Assembly (NCBI RefSeq): GCF_000275845.1
Contig: NW_006766892.1
Location: forward strand, 202,666 to 266,665
Length of the DNA: 64,000 nt
From: Dichomitus squalens LYAD-421 SS1
Lineage: Eukaryota; Basidiomycota; Agaricomycetes; Polyporales; Polyporaceae
Direction: 5' to 3'
This document shows positions 10,136-21,120 of the stretch, one piece after another. The stretch's first letter is position 1; every line of letters begins with the position of its first letter. The notes under the pieces were generated by a model, which worked only from the letters and a program-made list of their open reading frames with translations, did not search any database and was not told the origin of the DNA. The position numbers and the translations under genes were made by a program.

Positions 10136-12129
10136 TCTCCACATTGTCGAGTAGACGACATGGAGTGAGCTGAGAAAGGATATGTGGATCAGAGGCGGAG
10201 ACAGTAGTGGAAGAGCTGGAACCCACATGGACAGGTGCGCATTCGACGAGACGCTTTCAGGTCGTAACGCACTCCAAGCAGGCAGAAGCCCTCGATGGGA
10301 TCACCGGCGCATCTCAAATGGCTTCCATTGCGAAGCACGTGTCACCTCATGTCTGTCCCTCCGAGAATCCCACATACATGTTGCGTGCCGCTATCGACAT
10401 ACACTTGAGGGTTATCGGTAGGCGTATCTCCCGGACATCCATGTGTGAGATAACGACGGCTTCCGCCAATGCATCGCAGAGTCCAGGCAGACGACGTTTT
10501 GTCCAGCTCCTGTGTAGATAATATCATCTTTCGCGAACCAGAGCATGGTCACACTGCGGTACCGTCATTTCGCAGACACGACCTCTTGTTCCACGCCAGT
10601 TGTCGCTGAGCGAGTCCATCGCGCCGAGTCCATGTGCGCATGACCTGCACCGTGTGTAGATGAAAGTTTACCTTACGCCTGAAAAAGCAGGCGCACCTAT
10701 TATAGGCGACGTGAAGTATGTTCTGCTTCCGCTGATGGCGACCATACTGCTGTCGGCACAAGACCGCAACGGCCTCAAGAAGCATCTGAGATCGCCTGAG
10801 AGCCGGCGCCCCGATCTCAAATATCGTCAGGCTTCTATCGCGCTCGGTGCATTCTCGCTTGGCCTCGTTAGCAATTCATGTATGTTCTCCTCCCTTCTAT
10901 GCTGGACTATTATAGGCACATGCCAGGTCCGAACTCAAGTTCCCCCGGATGCAGGCTAGGCCGGATCTTCTATGTTAGGCGGGCTCTCTCTTGAGGCAAC
11001 GAATCTGACCATACGCCGGCCACACGATATCGCAGGTCGCGAACATGGTCGGACATCTGACCTGCACTGAGTAGTCGGTAAGGCCACCTCCGAATATTCC
11101 CATCTGTCCTCGCCGACCCCCGAGATGACCATGGCTGCAACTTCCTATACTTGAAACAGGAACACTGAGCACTTCATAGGCAGCGGCATGATGGGGGAAC
11201 AACCCCTTAATCCGATACAGGCACTCGAATTGTCCCCCTGAGAATACCTTCCAAAGGATACGCATGGTACTTGGTCGACGTGACGCAAAGAGCACGCCGC
11301 GGTCCTAAGGTTTGACGCGTTGTTGCATGAAGGACCTAAATGAAGGCCTCATCTCCGTTAACTGGACATGAAGGGAAACTCACCGGCTGTCACCCTAGGT
11401 ACGTCCAGACCTGTCCTCCATCTATCATTGATCCATAGCATTAATTCACGAGCACTCCGCCCCATACTCAAGTAGGCTGTGGTCTATCGATGAACCCACG
11501 GAAGCCTTCGCGGCTCTTCTGGCGTGTGATCAAGCCTCCTGGGCCGAATGCTGCAGTTATCGGCGCCCCAATTGTGCCTCACAAGCGCATCCGCAATACG
11601 CTTGCTTCCTTCAGACGTCCAAATGCATGAGTTGGCCGAACGTGAAAGGGACAACAAGCAGGTGATGGTCAAAGAATATAGAGCAAGAGAGCAGGCGTCT
11701 CTTCAGGCAGGCGCCACGACGCGCGTGCGTGACCTATCGGGCGCGCGCGAGCAACAACGTCTCGAACGCGTCGATAACTTCGATTCCCGCGGTTGGCTTC
11801 CTGTCCAACCCCTTCTCCAACTTAATCCAAATGTCGTTGTCGCAACCAACGTTCTTCTACCCGCATTGTCAGTGTACAAAACCTGCGCGGAAGAGCCACA
11901 CAACCCTGCTGACTTCTCGCGCAAGATGCCCGTTCAATCTCGAGTATGTCGCTCGCAGTGCTGACTTGTCGCTGGATATCGCTGCGTATTGACTGAGGAT
12001 GTTCGAGATGGTCTGCAGGCTTGCGGGATCATCAGATCAAAATCCAGTGATGTCGCAAGTCGAGCAGGCTAATTTGACACAATATGTGGTGCGCCTTAGG
12101 TTGTAGGTACATGCAGACTACGCGTCTGT
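10136..12129. other. Intergenic, about 2 kb; no gene recognised
   Basis: Several frames of 60-140 codons exist on both strands (for example 10660-10959 plus and 11548-11964 plus), but none carries a known motif, and frames on opposite strands overlap. It may hold promoter DNA for the gene at 12130 and decayed sequence. Confidence 0.45.
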
Positions 12130-13583
12130 ATGTTCTACGATCATATGTCGACGCATATCTGCTATAACAAGGCCAAAGCGAGGACTGACACGCCCCTCTG
12201 CATACAGCTCTCGGCGGAGCGCGCCCTGGCCATCGAGCTCATCGCGCATCCCATCTACGAGCTCCTCTCCGCCGCCGCCCTCTGTCGTGTGGCCTCTACC
12301 TGCCGCACCGCCCACGCATCGGTCCAGTCCTACATCGGTGTCGCGTTCAACGTCGACCGCCTCCTCTCCCGCTTCTTCCCATCAGCTTCCCCAGGATGTT
12401 CCGCCACGTGCCCGCACGACCACACGCACACCGAGGAGCACGTCCGCGCGCGCGCCTTCCGCTCCCTCCAGGCGGCCACGGGCACGCTGATCTCGGGCTC
12501 GACCGCGCTGCAGTTCTTCGACAGGACGTTCTGGCCGGAGAGCGATCTCGACCTGTACGTCCATGCGCGGCACCGCCGCGAGGTGGGACGGTGGCTGATC
12601 GCGGAGGGGTACAGGTTCAAGCCGACGAGATTCCAGGATCTGTTCGAGGTCGAGATCATGGAGTGCCTCGCGAAACGGCCGGACGGCATTTACTCGATGC
12701 CTGGGGTCCTGGCGGTGTTTACGTTCGTCAAACCGTTGCCCGGACTAGGGACGCCGAGGCGTACGCCTACACCTGAACCGGTCGAGGAGGGCGAGGTCAT
12801 CTCGCTGCCTGATTCCTCGGACACGGAGGAGGACGAAGAGCCGAAGGAGCTCAAGGTGCAAGTCATCGTCACGAAAAACACGCCTATGGAGTGCATCCTC
12901 GGCTTCCACTCCAGTGAGCCTCCAACGTATCTTCCTTCCGCCAACACTGACGCGACCTCGCGCATTTAGCCTGCGTAATGAACGTCATCAGCTACGAAAA
13001 GGCATACTGCCTCTTCCCCCGCGCGACGCTGGAGGAGCGCCGCACGCTCATCTCCTCCTCCTGCCGCGGCAGAAGCCGCCACCGCGCAGAAGGGCTCGCA
13101 AAGTACGAGCGCCGCGGCTACAAGCTCATCTACAGCCTTCCCATGCACGAGGTCGTCCCCGACCCCGCCGCACAGTCCCTGTACCCCGCCTACGGCCACA
13201 CCCGCTTCCCGACCCACTGCAACCTCCCGCGTGCTCGCCCGCACCAGACGCAGAACCCGACGTTCCGCTTGGGGTGGCGCTGGATCGACGACTCGGCGTC
13301 CTGGGTGCTCGGCCTGCCGCAGACGGGCGTCACGCCGCCTGCGCCCGCGAACGGCAGCACGCGCGCGCTCGCGCACGACCCCGTCGCGGTGTGCAACTGG
13401 GAGGTGCGCCCCAACTTCGGGATGGGCGCACTGATGCACTTCGAGACGGTCGCGTGCAAGGTGCTGCGGTACAAGTACCTCGTGACGGACGAGCAGCTGC
13501 TCGCGTACCTCGGCGAGGCGTTTGCAGCGAGGGGGAGGGTCGAGGACGACAAGGCGCGGCTGGAGTTGGAGGAGTGGACGTAG
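12130..13583 (+). CDS. F-box-like protein with nucleotidyltransferase-like core
   Basis: Two exons (12130-12913, 12970-13583) join in phase to 465 residues; the junction restores FHSTCVMN, a motif I recall as conserved in a large uncharacterised agaricomycete family. The N-terminus has a helical, F-box-like segment (IYELLSAAALCRVASTCR). The core GTLISGSTALQFF, then PESDLDLYV, has the GS...D-x-D pattern of the nucleotidyltransferase fold, followed by WLIAEGYRF. A Pro/Glu-rich loop (about residues 210-245) separates it from VQVIVTKNTPMECILGFHS. The C-terminal half contains AYCLFPRATLEERRTLI and ends RLELEEWT. Substrate and activity are unknown; an aspartate pair alone does not prove catalysis. 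The ATG at 12130 could be replaced by one at 12145. Confidence 0.75.
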
Positions 13584-14236
13584 TGAGTGTAGATGTCCGC
13601 TAGTCAGGATATGATGCTCATGTTTCGGACTGCAGCTGTGACGAGGAACTTCCTACGCTCTGCCGCGACTTCTTACATGGGCTTGCGACCCGCCGACTCT
13701 CGTCTCTGCGCCTCTGAATGCACTATGGTATGGTGCCGAAAGTGTGCGAAGCCGTTGTACGATAAATGTGACATCTGTCGCGACCTTTTTTTTGCTGACG
13801 ATCAAATGTGCCCGTACTAGCCATATATTACGACTAGGACGGATCGTTAGGTGAGGAGGGCTTGAGGAGGCATGTACTGTAAATCCCCTGGCATTGATTC
13901 TGCGGATACATTTCCCGCCAGTTATCACATCGGATATGTGTACAAGTGACAATCTCGAAGAGACACAGGTGCGAGCCAAAATGCAGCGGTCCTGATCTAG
14001 CAACCCTGCTCGCACGCCTGACAGGCACTGTTTATGATCACTCCTCCCCGGCTGCTTCGGCTAGAGCTCCCAACCGAGCTCGGCGGCAGTTACTCGTTAT
14101 GTTTTATGTAACCTTGCAACGCGAACGTGCTGTCTCACAGGAAGACTACAGACGGTACTGTACACTGACGGGATGCTATAAATACATGTACACCAGACAC
14201 AGTGCGGATGTTTGACTCCTTTCCTACATTCACTTA
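13584..14236. other. Intergenic between convergent genes; no gene recognised
   Basis: Downstream ends of the genes at 12130-13583 and 14237-15516 face each other here. A short Cys-containing frame (13593-13820 plus) has a CxxC pattern but no wider similarity that I can see. Confidence 0.45.
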
Positions 14237-15516
14237 TCAGCGGCCCTCTGGCTTGCGACCGCCTGCGCTACTACCTTCCGGGCCCTCGTCAGCTTTGCTG
14301 GCGTGACTACCGGTACTGTGGGAGTCGCTGTACGTTGGGACGTTGCCATAACGCAACTTCTGGTCTTTCTCCGCACCTTCGGAAGGGGGCACATCGTACC
14401 CGCTGTCGTTATCGACCTGGACCATAATGAGAAAGAAAACATAGCAAAGGTACAAGACGGGTACGTACCGTCTGGTACTCCTTCGTCTGCGGGCCAGCGC
14501 GAGAGTATTGGCCAGTGAGCGGCTCGTTGGGTCGCATTACTTTCTCGCCTACAGAGGTGCTGTCGACCTGGTGCGTCCGATCTGACGAGGGCGGTGATTC
14601 GTCGACATCCTTGAAGTAGGAATCCGCAGTGTGCGACGCCTCCTGATCGTCCGCTAGCCGGGGCGATGAAGTACAGAACGCCCGACGCTGCTGAGCAATG
14701 CCAGCAGGCTTATCCTTGCTAACCTACGGAACGATCAGAAAGTGCGCTCCTGCCACTCGACAAAATGTATGCGCGCACTTGATGCGAGGGCAGCTTCGGG
14801 TCTGCCGCCGCGTTACCCTTGCCATTATCGGGGGCATCCCCATACTTGTGCTGCAAGTGAGCGTTCTGCTCTCCATTCGTCCTCTCCTTCGGCTGCCTGC
14901 TCGCCTCGGGCGCCTGGCCAACCGTGGGTTCCGCGAAGAGCGCGGCAGAAGTGTGGTACGGACGACGGCCCTCTTGTGGTTTCTTCTCAAACGGCAGCGC
15001 GCCGGTTCCCGTGACGCCAACACCACCGCCCCTGTTCTGCTTCACTTCATCGGCACTGGTGCTCAAGCCGAGCTTGCTCTTCAGGGTTGCGAACAATCCG
15101 GGGGGAGTGCTCTCCTCACGTCCGCCCTTTCCCTCGCCCGCGCCGGGACGCGCCTCGCCGGTCTGCCCGAACGACGTCGCGCTCGCGCTGCCGACCTGCT
15201 CCGCAAAGCCGACGCCTTCCGTGTTCCCGCTAAGGCCTGACCGATCGGTCTTCTTGTCAGACGTGGGGTTGGCGGCGTCGTATGGGCTCGACGACTGCGT
15301 CTGACCCCTGGTGCGCTGGCCTGACCGAGCGCTTTGGTCATGTGGGTCACCGGGATGCTCATGCTTCGTCTTGCTGACGCTGCCTTGCGAGAGGCGAGGG
15401 TCGCGACCAGACGGGGTCTCGATCGCCGCCGCGGAAGTGACGTGGATGAGGCGGGAGCTTAAGCTTGTTGGGAGGGTGCGTGCGGAAGCACGAAGACTGC
15501 TGTATAAGACGACCAT
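14237..15516 (-). CDS. Conserved hypothetical protein, probably mitochondrial
   Basis: Three exons (15516-14779, 14723-14469, 14416-14237) join in phase to 390 residues. The N-terminus MVVLYSSLRASARTLPTSLS followed by SRLIHVTSAA is rich in Arg, Ser and Leu and poor in acidic residues, like a mitochondrial presequence. Charged, disordered sequence follows, including SVSKTKHEHPGDPHDQ, ATLKSKLGLSTSADEV, GDAPDNGKGNAAADPKLP, RRAFCTSSPRLADD, HTADSYFKDVDE, KDQKLRYG and a final SSAGGRKPEGR. A second presequence-like piece (RRAFCTSSPRL) sits mid-protein. I believe similar proteins occur widely in basidiomycetes without assigned function. Introns are 55 and 52 nt, GT-AG. Models ending at the first stop (14719) would lose the conserved C-terminal third. 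Confidence 0.72.
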
Positions 15517-16593
15517 TGTGCGGTGAGTGATGAGAGTATGGTGTTGAGAGGGAGATGTTGCTCAACGGATGTTAATGAGGGGGCCGCGACCCGGCCAGCC
15601 TCAGGTATGCCCGTTGTGGGCGCAGGACGTCACTTGCGATTCCCCTGACGTCATGCAGGGCTGCGTCGACTCCAGTCATCCACACCGGACGGATTCGCAG
15701 CGGAACATCACGCATGCCTGGACAACGCATGGCGCATCGAGCGGAGCGGAAGGCCTTGCCGGGTGCGGACCCGAGAGTTGAGAACAGCACGTACAAGAGC
15801 GTCATTGATTGAAGAGCACTCGCGAACGAGCAGACCTCAGAATGGTAGCATAGACGCCCATAGAAATGTGGCCACATGAGCGCCAAATTACCTCCTATCT
15901 CTCCCTATGACCAGTTACCGCCTTCGCCGCCAAGACGCATCCTTTCCTTTGAGTACAGATCACGCTTCAAAAGGGAGATTCTCCTATAAGGCTATATCGT
16001 CAATGGGGCCGTTAGCTGCACGGATCGATGCAGGCAGTTCTTCGTCAATGTAACGCCCTATCCGCGCACCGTACGTGATGCTATGCTTTTGCCATTATGC
16101 ATCGCACTTACCCCTGTCAACCACTGGTAACAAGGATCACCGGTGGGCGTATTGTCTCCTTGTTTCAGCTGTACATCTAAGACGTAGCCGAGCAGAGCGT
16201 CTCTGCTGACACGACGCCTACCCCATACCGGGAGCCGACGCACTCGGAGGGACGCCTTTCCTCAACCCTATCCAGTTCTCCCCGATGACGACTCCTCTGC
16301 CCCTCTCCTTCGCTAGAATGATCGCTCCACTTTGCTAATACCAAACAGCATCGTCCGGGTCCTGCGCCCGATGCCAAAAGCATCCGGCCGCTTGTGCCCG
16401 GCGCCCGTCGGTATCAGCGCAGACGACGTCCTAGCCGCGAATAGGAGGCACCAATTGCTGTGCCGTAACAAAACGCGCTCAATTTTACGTCTGTGAAACG
16501 CTACCCGTCCATCGGTCCCAAGCGGTCCTAGTCATATATATGCTACTTCTTATCAGCGCTGTCCCCCTTACACGAACGCGACTCACGCTGAAG
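15517..16593. other. Intergenic between divergent genes; TATA-like site near 16533
   Basis: The stretch contains the upstream regions of the hypothetical at 14237-15516 and the F-box-like copy C at 16594. CATATATATG at 16533-16542, about 52 nt before the copy C ATG, is the only plausible core promoter element seen. No gene recognised. Confidence 0.45.
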
Positions 16594-17749
16594 ATGGGGA
16601 ATTGGTGGCAAATGTAAGTGCAGGTGTTGAGCTTGCTCCTCTTCTACGCTGACTCCTATGCCGAACTTCGCAGCATCAATATTGACAAGCGGGAGTCGAG
16701 CCAGCATCTATGGGGACAACTGGGCTCGTGGTTCTTCTACCCGCACGAACACTTGCTCAGCCACATCTCAATCCCATGCCTACCTCCGTGCGTGAATTCT
16801 ACCTTCCCCATAATGCCTTAGGCATAAACGGTTCTCTAGCGATGTAGACGAGTGGCTTACAGAAGGCGCTACGGCCCTCCAAAGCGGCCCACTTGCACAC
16901 ATGCCCGTCGAAATCCTCGACCTCTTCTTCGACGAACGGCGAGGCCTCCACGAGGTGATATACCTCGCCATCACCTGCAAGCATCTCTTAAACGTCGGCA
17001 AGCGCCACGTCCTCCGGGCGAGCCGCGAGTATTACGCGCCCTGGGTCGGGTGTCGCCTCATCAGTCTCGACGACAGCACGCGCAGCCTCGACGATCTTCC
17101 CCCTAACATGCTCACTCAGGGGGAGGTCAAGGAGATCGAGGAGACAAGCCTCTCAGACTGCGAATTTGAGGAGGTCGAGAGAAGCCTGAGCAATTTCTCC
17201 GCGAGGTATTGCGCGCGAGTCTTCCATAGGGAATGGAAGCAGCCCCGGATCAACGACGCACACAACTTCGTGCAACGCCTCTACGGTTGGCGCACCCCTC
17301 CGTCCCCGGCCGAAGGCAACGAGGAGGTCAGCGAGGATAGCGCCGTCGAACGCGACGTTAACATGTTCAAAACACTGTACGGCGACGGCAGACACCCGTC
17401 CTACCCCGCGGGCGTTCGCGTACTTTGCAACCTCTCGAAAGGGGAGTACGTCCGCGCGGACGGCCTCACGGTCCCAACGTACGCGAACCTCGCGCATGCT
17501 TTGCTCGCGAGGATCTGCTGGACGAGCCATCAAGACGTCGGTATGGTCTGCGCGGACGACTACAGACCACAGTTAACGGGCGGAGCTTGGGCAGGCGATC
17601 GGTTCTGCGTCACGAGTCTCAACTCGCTTGCTGAGTTGGAGATAGAGGCAGGCGCGACGGAATGGAAGGATATGACGAGCGAAGTGAGCGATCTGCTGAC
17701 GCATATATGGGAGAACAACAGTCTGAGATGGGTCGTGTTTTGTAAGTAG
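16594..17749 (+). CDS. F-box-like family protein, intact copy C
   Basis: Three exons (16594-16613, 16674-16787, 16840-17749) give 347 residues. The start MGNWWQIINIDKRES and then LGSWFFY parallel copies A and D, and exon 2 is 114 nt long in both this copy and copy D. The third exon holds PLAHMPVEILDLFF (F-box-like), AITCKHLLNVGKRHVLR, VLCNLSKGEYVRADG, ALLARICWTS, GGAWAGDRFCVTS, EWKDMTSEVSDLLTHIWENN. Function is unknown; the N-terminal helices suggest an adaptor role in ubiquitin ligation but this is inference. Introns are 60 and 52 nt. The C-terminus ends soon after HIWENN and lacks the acidic tail of copies A and D. Confidence 0.8.
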
Positions 17750-17873
17750 TACGTTTCTCGGATCGTTACATTTCTACTGCTTCCCCCCTCAATAGACATG
17801 CTTCACGTTTCTCGTCTTAGTGTGCATCCAATGCGTTTGGGAGTGATACGATCTCTGCGCCGCAGGTGGCATT

Positions 17874-19431
17874 TTATTGTGGCGGAAGGGAGGATGCCCA
17901 TGGGTACGCCTCGGGATGGGGCGGGAAAGGTGAGATGTTGCTGAAGTTGACATTGGTCGGTGTGCCAAAGAAAACCTTTTGAACGAAAGGCTGCGCAGCT
18001 GGGCTGGAAGGGAAATATATCAATAAGTTGACCGAGGGGTCGTGCGAGGACACCGTACTATGCAGACAGCCCACAGTGAAGGTCGTCGGGCGGAGGACGA
18101 ACGTGCACACCGACTTTGTCGCCGATACCCAACCAGTCGAAGACGATCTTCGAAGCGCCGTACACTACGCTGACCGATCCCTCCGGATTGGTCTGCGCCG
18201 GTGGTCAGCGTGTATCTGCCTCAGGCAACGTCCGGACACTCACCCACCAATCCTCTTCGCCTTCATCCCAGAGAATCGCACGCTGGGGCGTTCATTTATC
18301 AGCCACTATAGAAAGGCCCATCAATGTGCCGATTCATACCGGAGCGACCAGGGACACCAGCTCATGGGCGTCGAACGGGATTCTAGTTGAGTTGCCGGTG
18401 ACGTTGTCAAACTTCCAGAGCTCGGTCGTGCTCCAGTATCCATACTTCGTCGTGATGTTCTCGACTTTCTCCGCTGCGCCCTCTGATGGTGTTTACCCTC
18501 ACAGTAAGGAATACGGATGTTCCGACCGGTCAAGGCAGGATTTAACTTACTGCTCTCGTAATAATACCGCCAGGGACCTATGCCTTCGGCACCGCTTGAC
18601 ATGACCAACGCGAGCTTGAACTGTTCACCACGGTCAGCAACAAGCGCAGGGGTTCCCATGGTGGAATAAACCTTTACCCTTTCGTCGAAGATTGCTGCCG
18701 CGAGCGCTGTCTTCCCGTAGCGCGAGCAGCCCACAACGCCCACGCGGGAGGTGTCGACTTCCGGGACGACCTCCCCGAGCGCGTCGAGGATCTTGCTTTC
18801 AGCCCACGCCCATGCGGTCATGACACCTTCGCATTCGCGTCAGCCTGCCAGCTCAACCCACACAAACAGCCCGATGCTTACCTATATCGCGGTCCGCATA
18901 CAGGTCCCAGAACGCCCCAATGCGCGCGTAGGAGTCGTTCGCGACATACTTGACGTCAAACGCCGCTACCGCAACGCCTGACTCTAGGAACGGCTCTGGA
19001 GGCACAGGGACCAGCGGGCCCGTCGCGATGACCACCGGCACGCGGTTTGCGCGCGAGGCTCCAGATGGTAGGGTGATGTTCGCCGGGAATGAGGCCGTCT
19101 TGCCGTCGACAGACACGGAGATTGTTAGGTTGATGCCGTCGCGAGATGCGCGGACCGTCTCGCGTGTGGGGTCGGGCCAGTAGCCATACAAGTAGTGCTG
19201 GACGAGCGTCTTGAGCTCCGCGCGGCGGCAATCCCAGTCTGCGCGGGAGCGCACGCGACGGTCGGAGAGGCGGAAGGTGAACGGATCCGGGAGGGTGGAG
19301 ATGATGGGGAGGTCGGAGGGCTCGGGCAGTTGTGCAGCTGAGGGAGCGCACCCTTGAGCTATGGCGACTCCAATGACCCGGAGTCCTAGTACGATGATAG
19401 CGTGTAATGCTAGCACTTTGAGATAAATCAT
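17874..19431 (-). pseudogene. Glucuronoyl esterase (CE15), intact N-terminal half, broken C-terminus
   Basis: CE15 enzymes are secreted and split the ester between lignin alcohols and 4-O-methylglucuronic acid of xylan. Exons 19431-18882, 18826-18551 and 18482-18340 join in phase and encode a signal peptide (MIYLKVLALHAIIVLGL), the domain start, the nucleophile motif VGCSRYGK and KFDNVTGNSTRIPFDAHELV. Beyond this the model fails. The next intron would be only 34 nt. The frame INERPSVRFSGMKAKRIGG hits a stop and must shift near 18200 to reach NPEGSVSVVYGASKIVFDWL. DLHCGLSA, which probably contains the catalytic His, is followed by TAG at 18001-18003. The closing FFGTPTNVNFSNISPFPP lies in another frame. 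The gene therefore looks inactivated, or the assembly carries several errors. Confidence 0.7.
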
Positions 19432-21120
19432 TGCGAGGTTGTTGCACTGATGGAAGTCGCAGTATGGCGATTTATTTATCTGACCTCGGGTGCGGCCCGG
19501 AGAGCGAACCAGACAGAAGGCCAACCTGCAGAAGCCATGGAAGCTGAAGAGATTCATCAACGAGCCCTTTTTGGGACTTTAGCGTCAGGTCATATGATGC
19601 ATCGTGAATATAGTGGCACTCACCGTAGACAGATATGAATCACGTTTGTGTGCCATGCATGAATCTTCGTATTGCGAAGCCGAGGAATGCTCCAAATATC
19701 CACCTTGGAATCGGTCAAAACTAGTTCTCCGGCGACCACAAGGTCATGGCGGGCCGTCGGAAAACCTTATTATGTACGAAGCAGGGTAGTATGACCTGTG
19801 TTGTTGGTGGAGTCGCGGAACGATGTACGGCACGGTGATCGTCCGTCTACCACCTGAGGCGAAGGTCGACTGTGCTGAGGTGCGGACAACAGTGCTGTAA
19901 TACACGCCTCAGCTGCTCAAAAGAATGATGTATATACTCAGGGCAGTGGTAATGGCGCACGCCCATCAAGAGCTGGACATGAGAGGGTCGTGCCCTTGCC
20001 AGTAAGGAGACTGATGCTCACTGTGCCTTTTGAAGGGGGTCAATATATATGCAACAATCTATATGCGGAGCAAGTATGATTTGGAACGTAATTTCAGTCA
20101 AGTTTGTAAGAGAACGATGTGAACAGGAGAAGTTTGTGATATCTGCTCACTTCTACTAGGGCCTCGGGGCCACTTGGAGTACAAGTATACGTTGAACGCT
20201 CAACTCCTAGTGAGCTGCACGCTAAAGGCGTCTGTCAATTGTACAAGCTTAACTAAGACAGTGGTGGCGATGAGCTCATACGACGAGCTCCAAGCTTGCT
20301 TGCAGCTCGAACACTTCGGAGGGAAGAGAATAACACCTGGGCAAACGAGAGCCAAACCGCGGGCTGATGCCCAAGGACGCTGGCCTGCATGACGCTCACG
20401 CCTCTGGTATGTTGCTCTGCACTGTCTGGGTCTGATGTCACAAGTCAGAAAGAACGCACCATTATGTTCCAGAATGGTCCCTTGAGTCCACCGGCACCCA
20501 CACTGACATGACTCCTCGTGCTTCGAGGACTCGAGATTACCGCTAAGATGAATTCCTGTTATGCTTAGCTACGAACGTAGCTAATATATGTCGAATAAGT
20601 GTCGGCCGGTGAGGCAGAAGGAGGAAGCAAGAAGCGACAGTGGCGTGTTGCTCGGTGCATCCTCGCACATCTTCAGGCCGAGGGGAATGTAGCACCGGAC
20701 GCGCATGAGGCGTTTCAAGGACATCCACTTGGCCAGCAGGCTTTGGTGGAATATGTGCGGCTTGTAGTAGAGTGGATTACCACGAAGACAGACATACCTC
20801 TGGGTGAGACACACAATTCCGGACCCTGGTGATGGGTCGAAGAAGGAATCCTCGGGACATTGTCGGGGGGTTCGGGCGAGGCGCGGCAGATCCGAGGTTG
20901 CCGTTTACTCAATGATTAGATTAGATGTAGAGATTGGATCAGATCTCACTTCTACATAAAGATGGTCGGATGGGCGACTCACCCTCACTCAACTAACAAC
21001 CAAGTCTTCGTTCCGCCAACTACAGAACGTGTCGGTCTGTTCCTGCTTTTATTGTAATTGGATTCTCTGGTGTCACTTGTGCTAAGTGTATATGATCTCC
21101 ATAGGTTGCGATTGACGAGT
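19432..21120. other. Intergenic, about 1.7 kb; no gene recognised
   Basis: Upstream regions of the esterase (minus) and the DAHP synthase (plus). Only short unsupported frames are present; a small AGATTAGAT-type repeat lies around 20917-20945. Confidence 0.45.
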
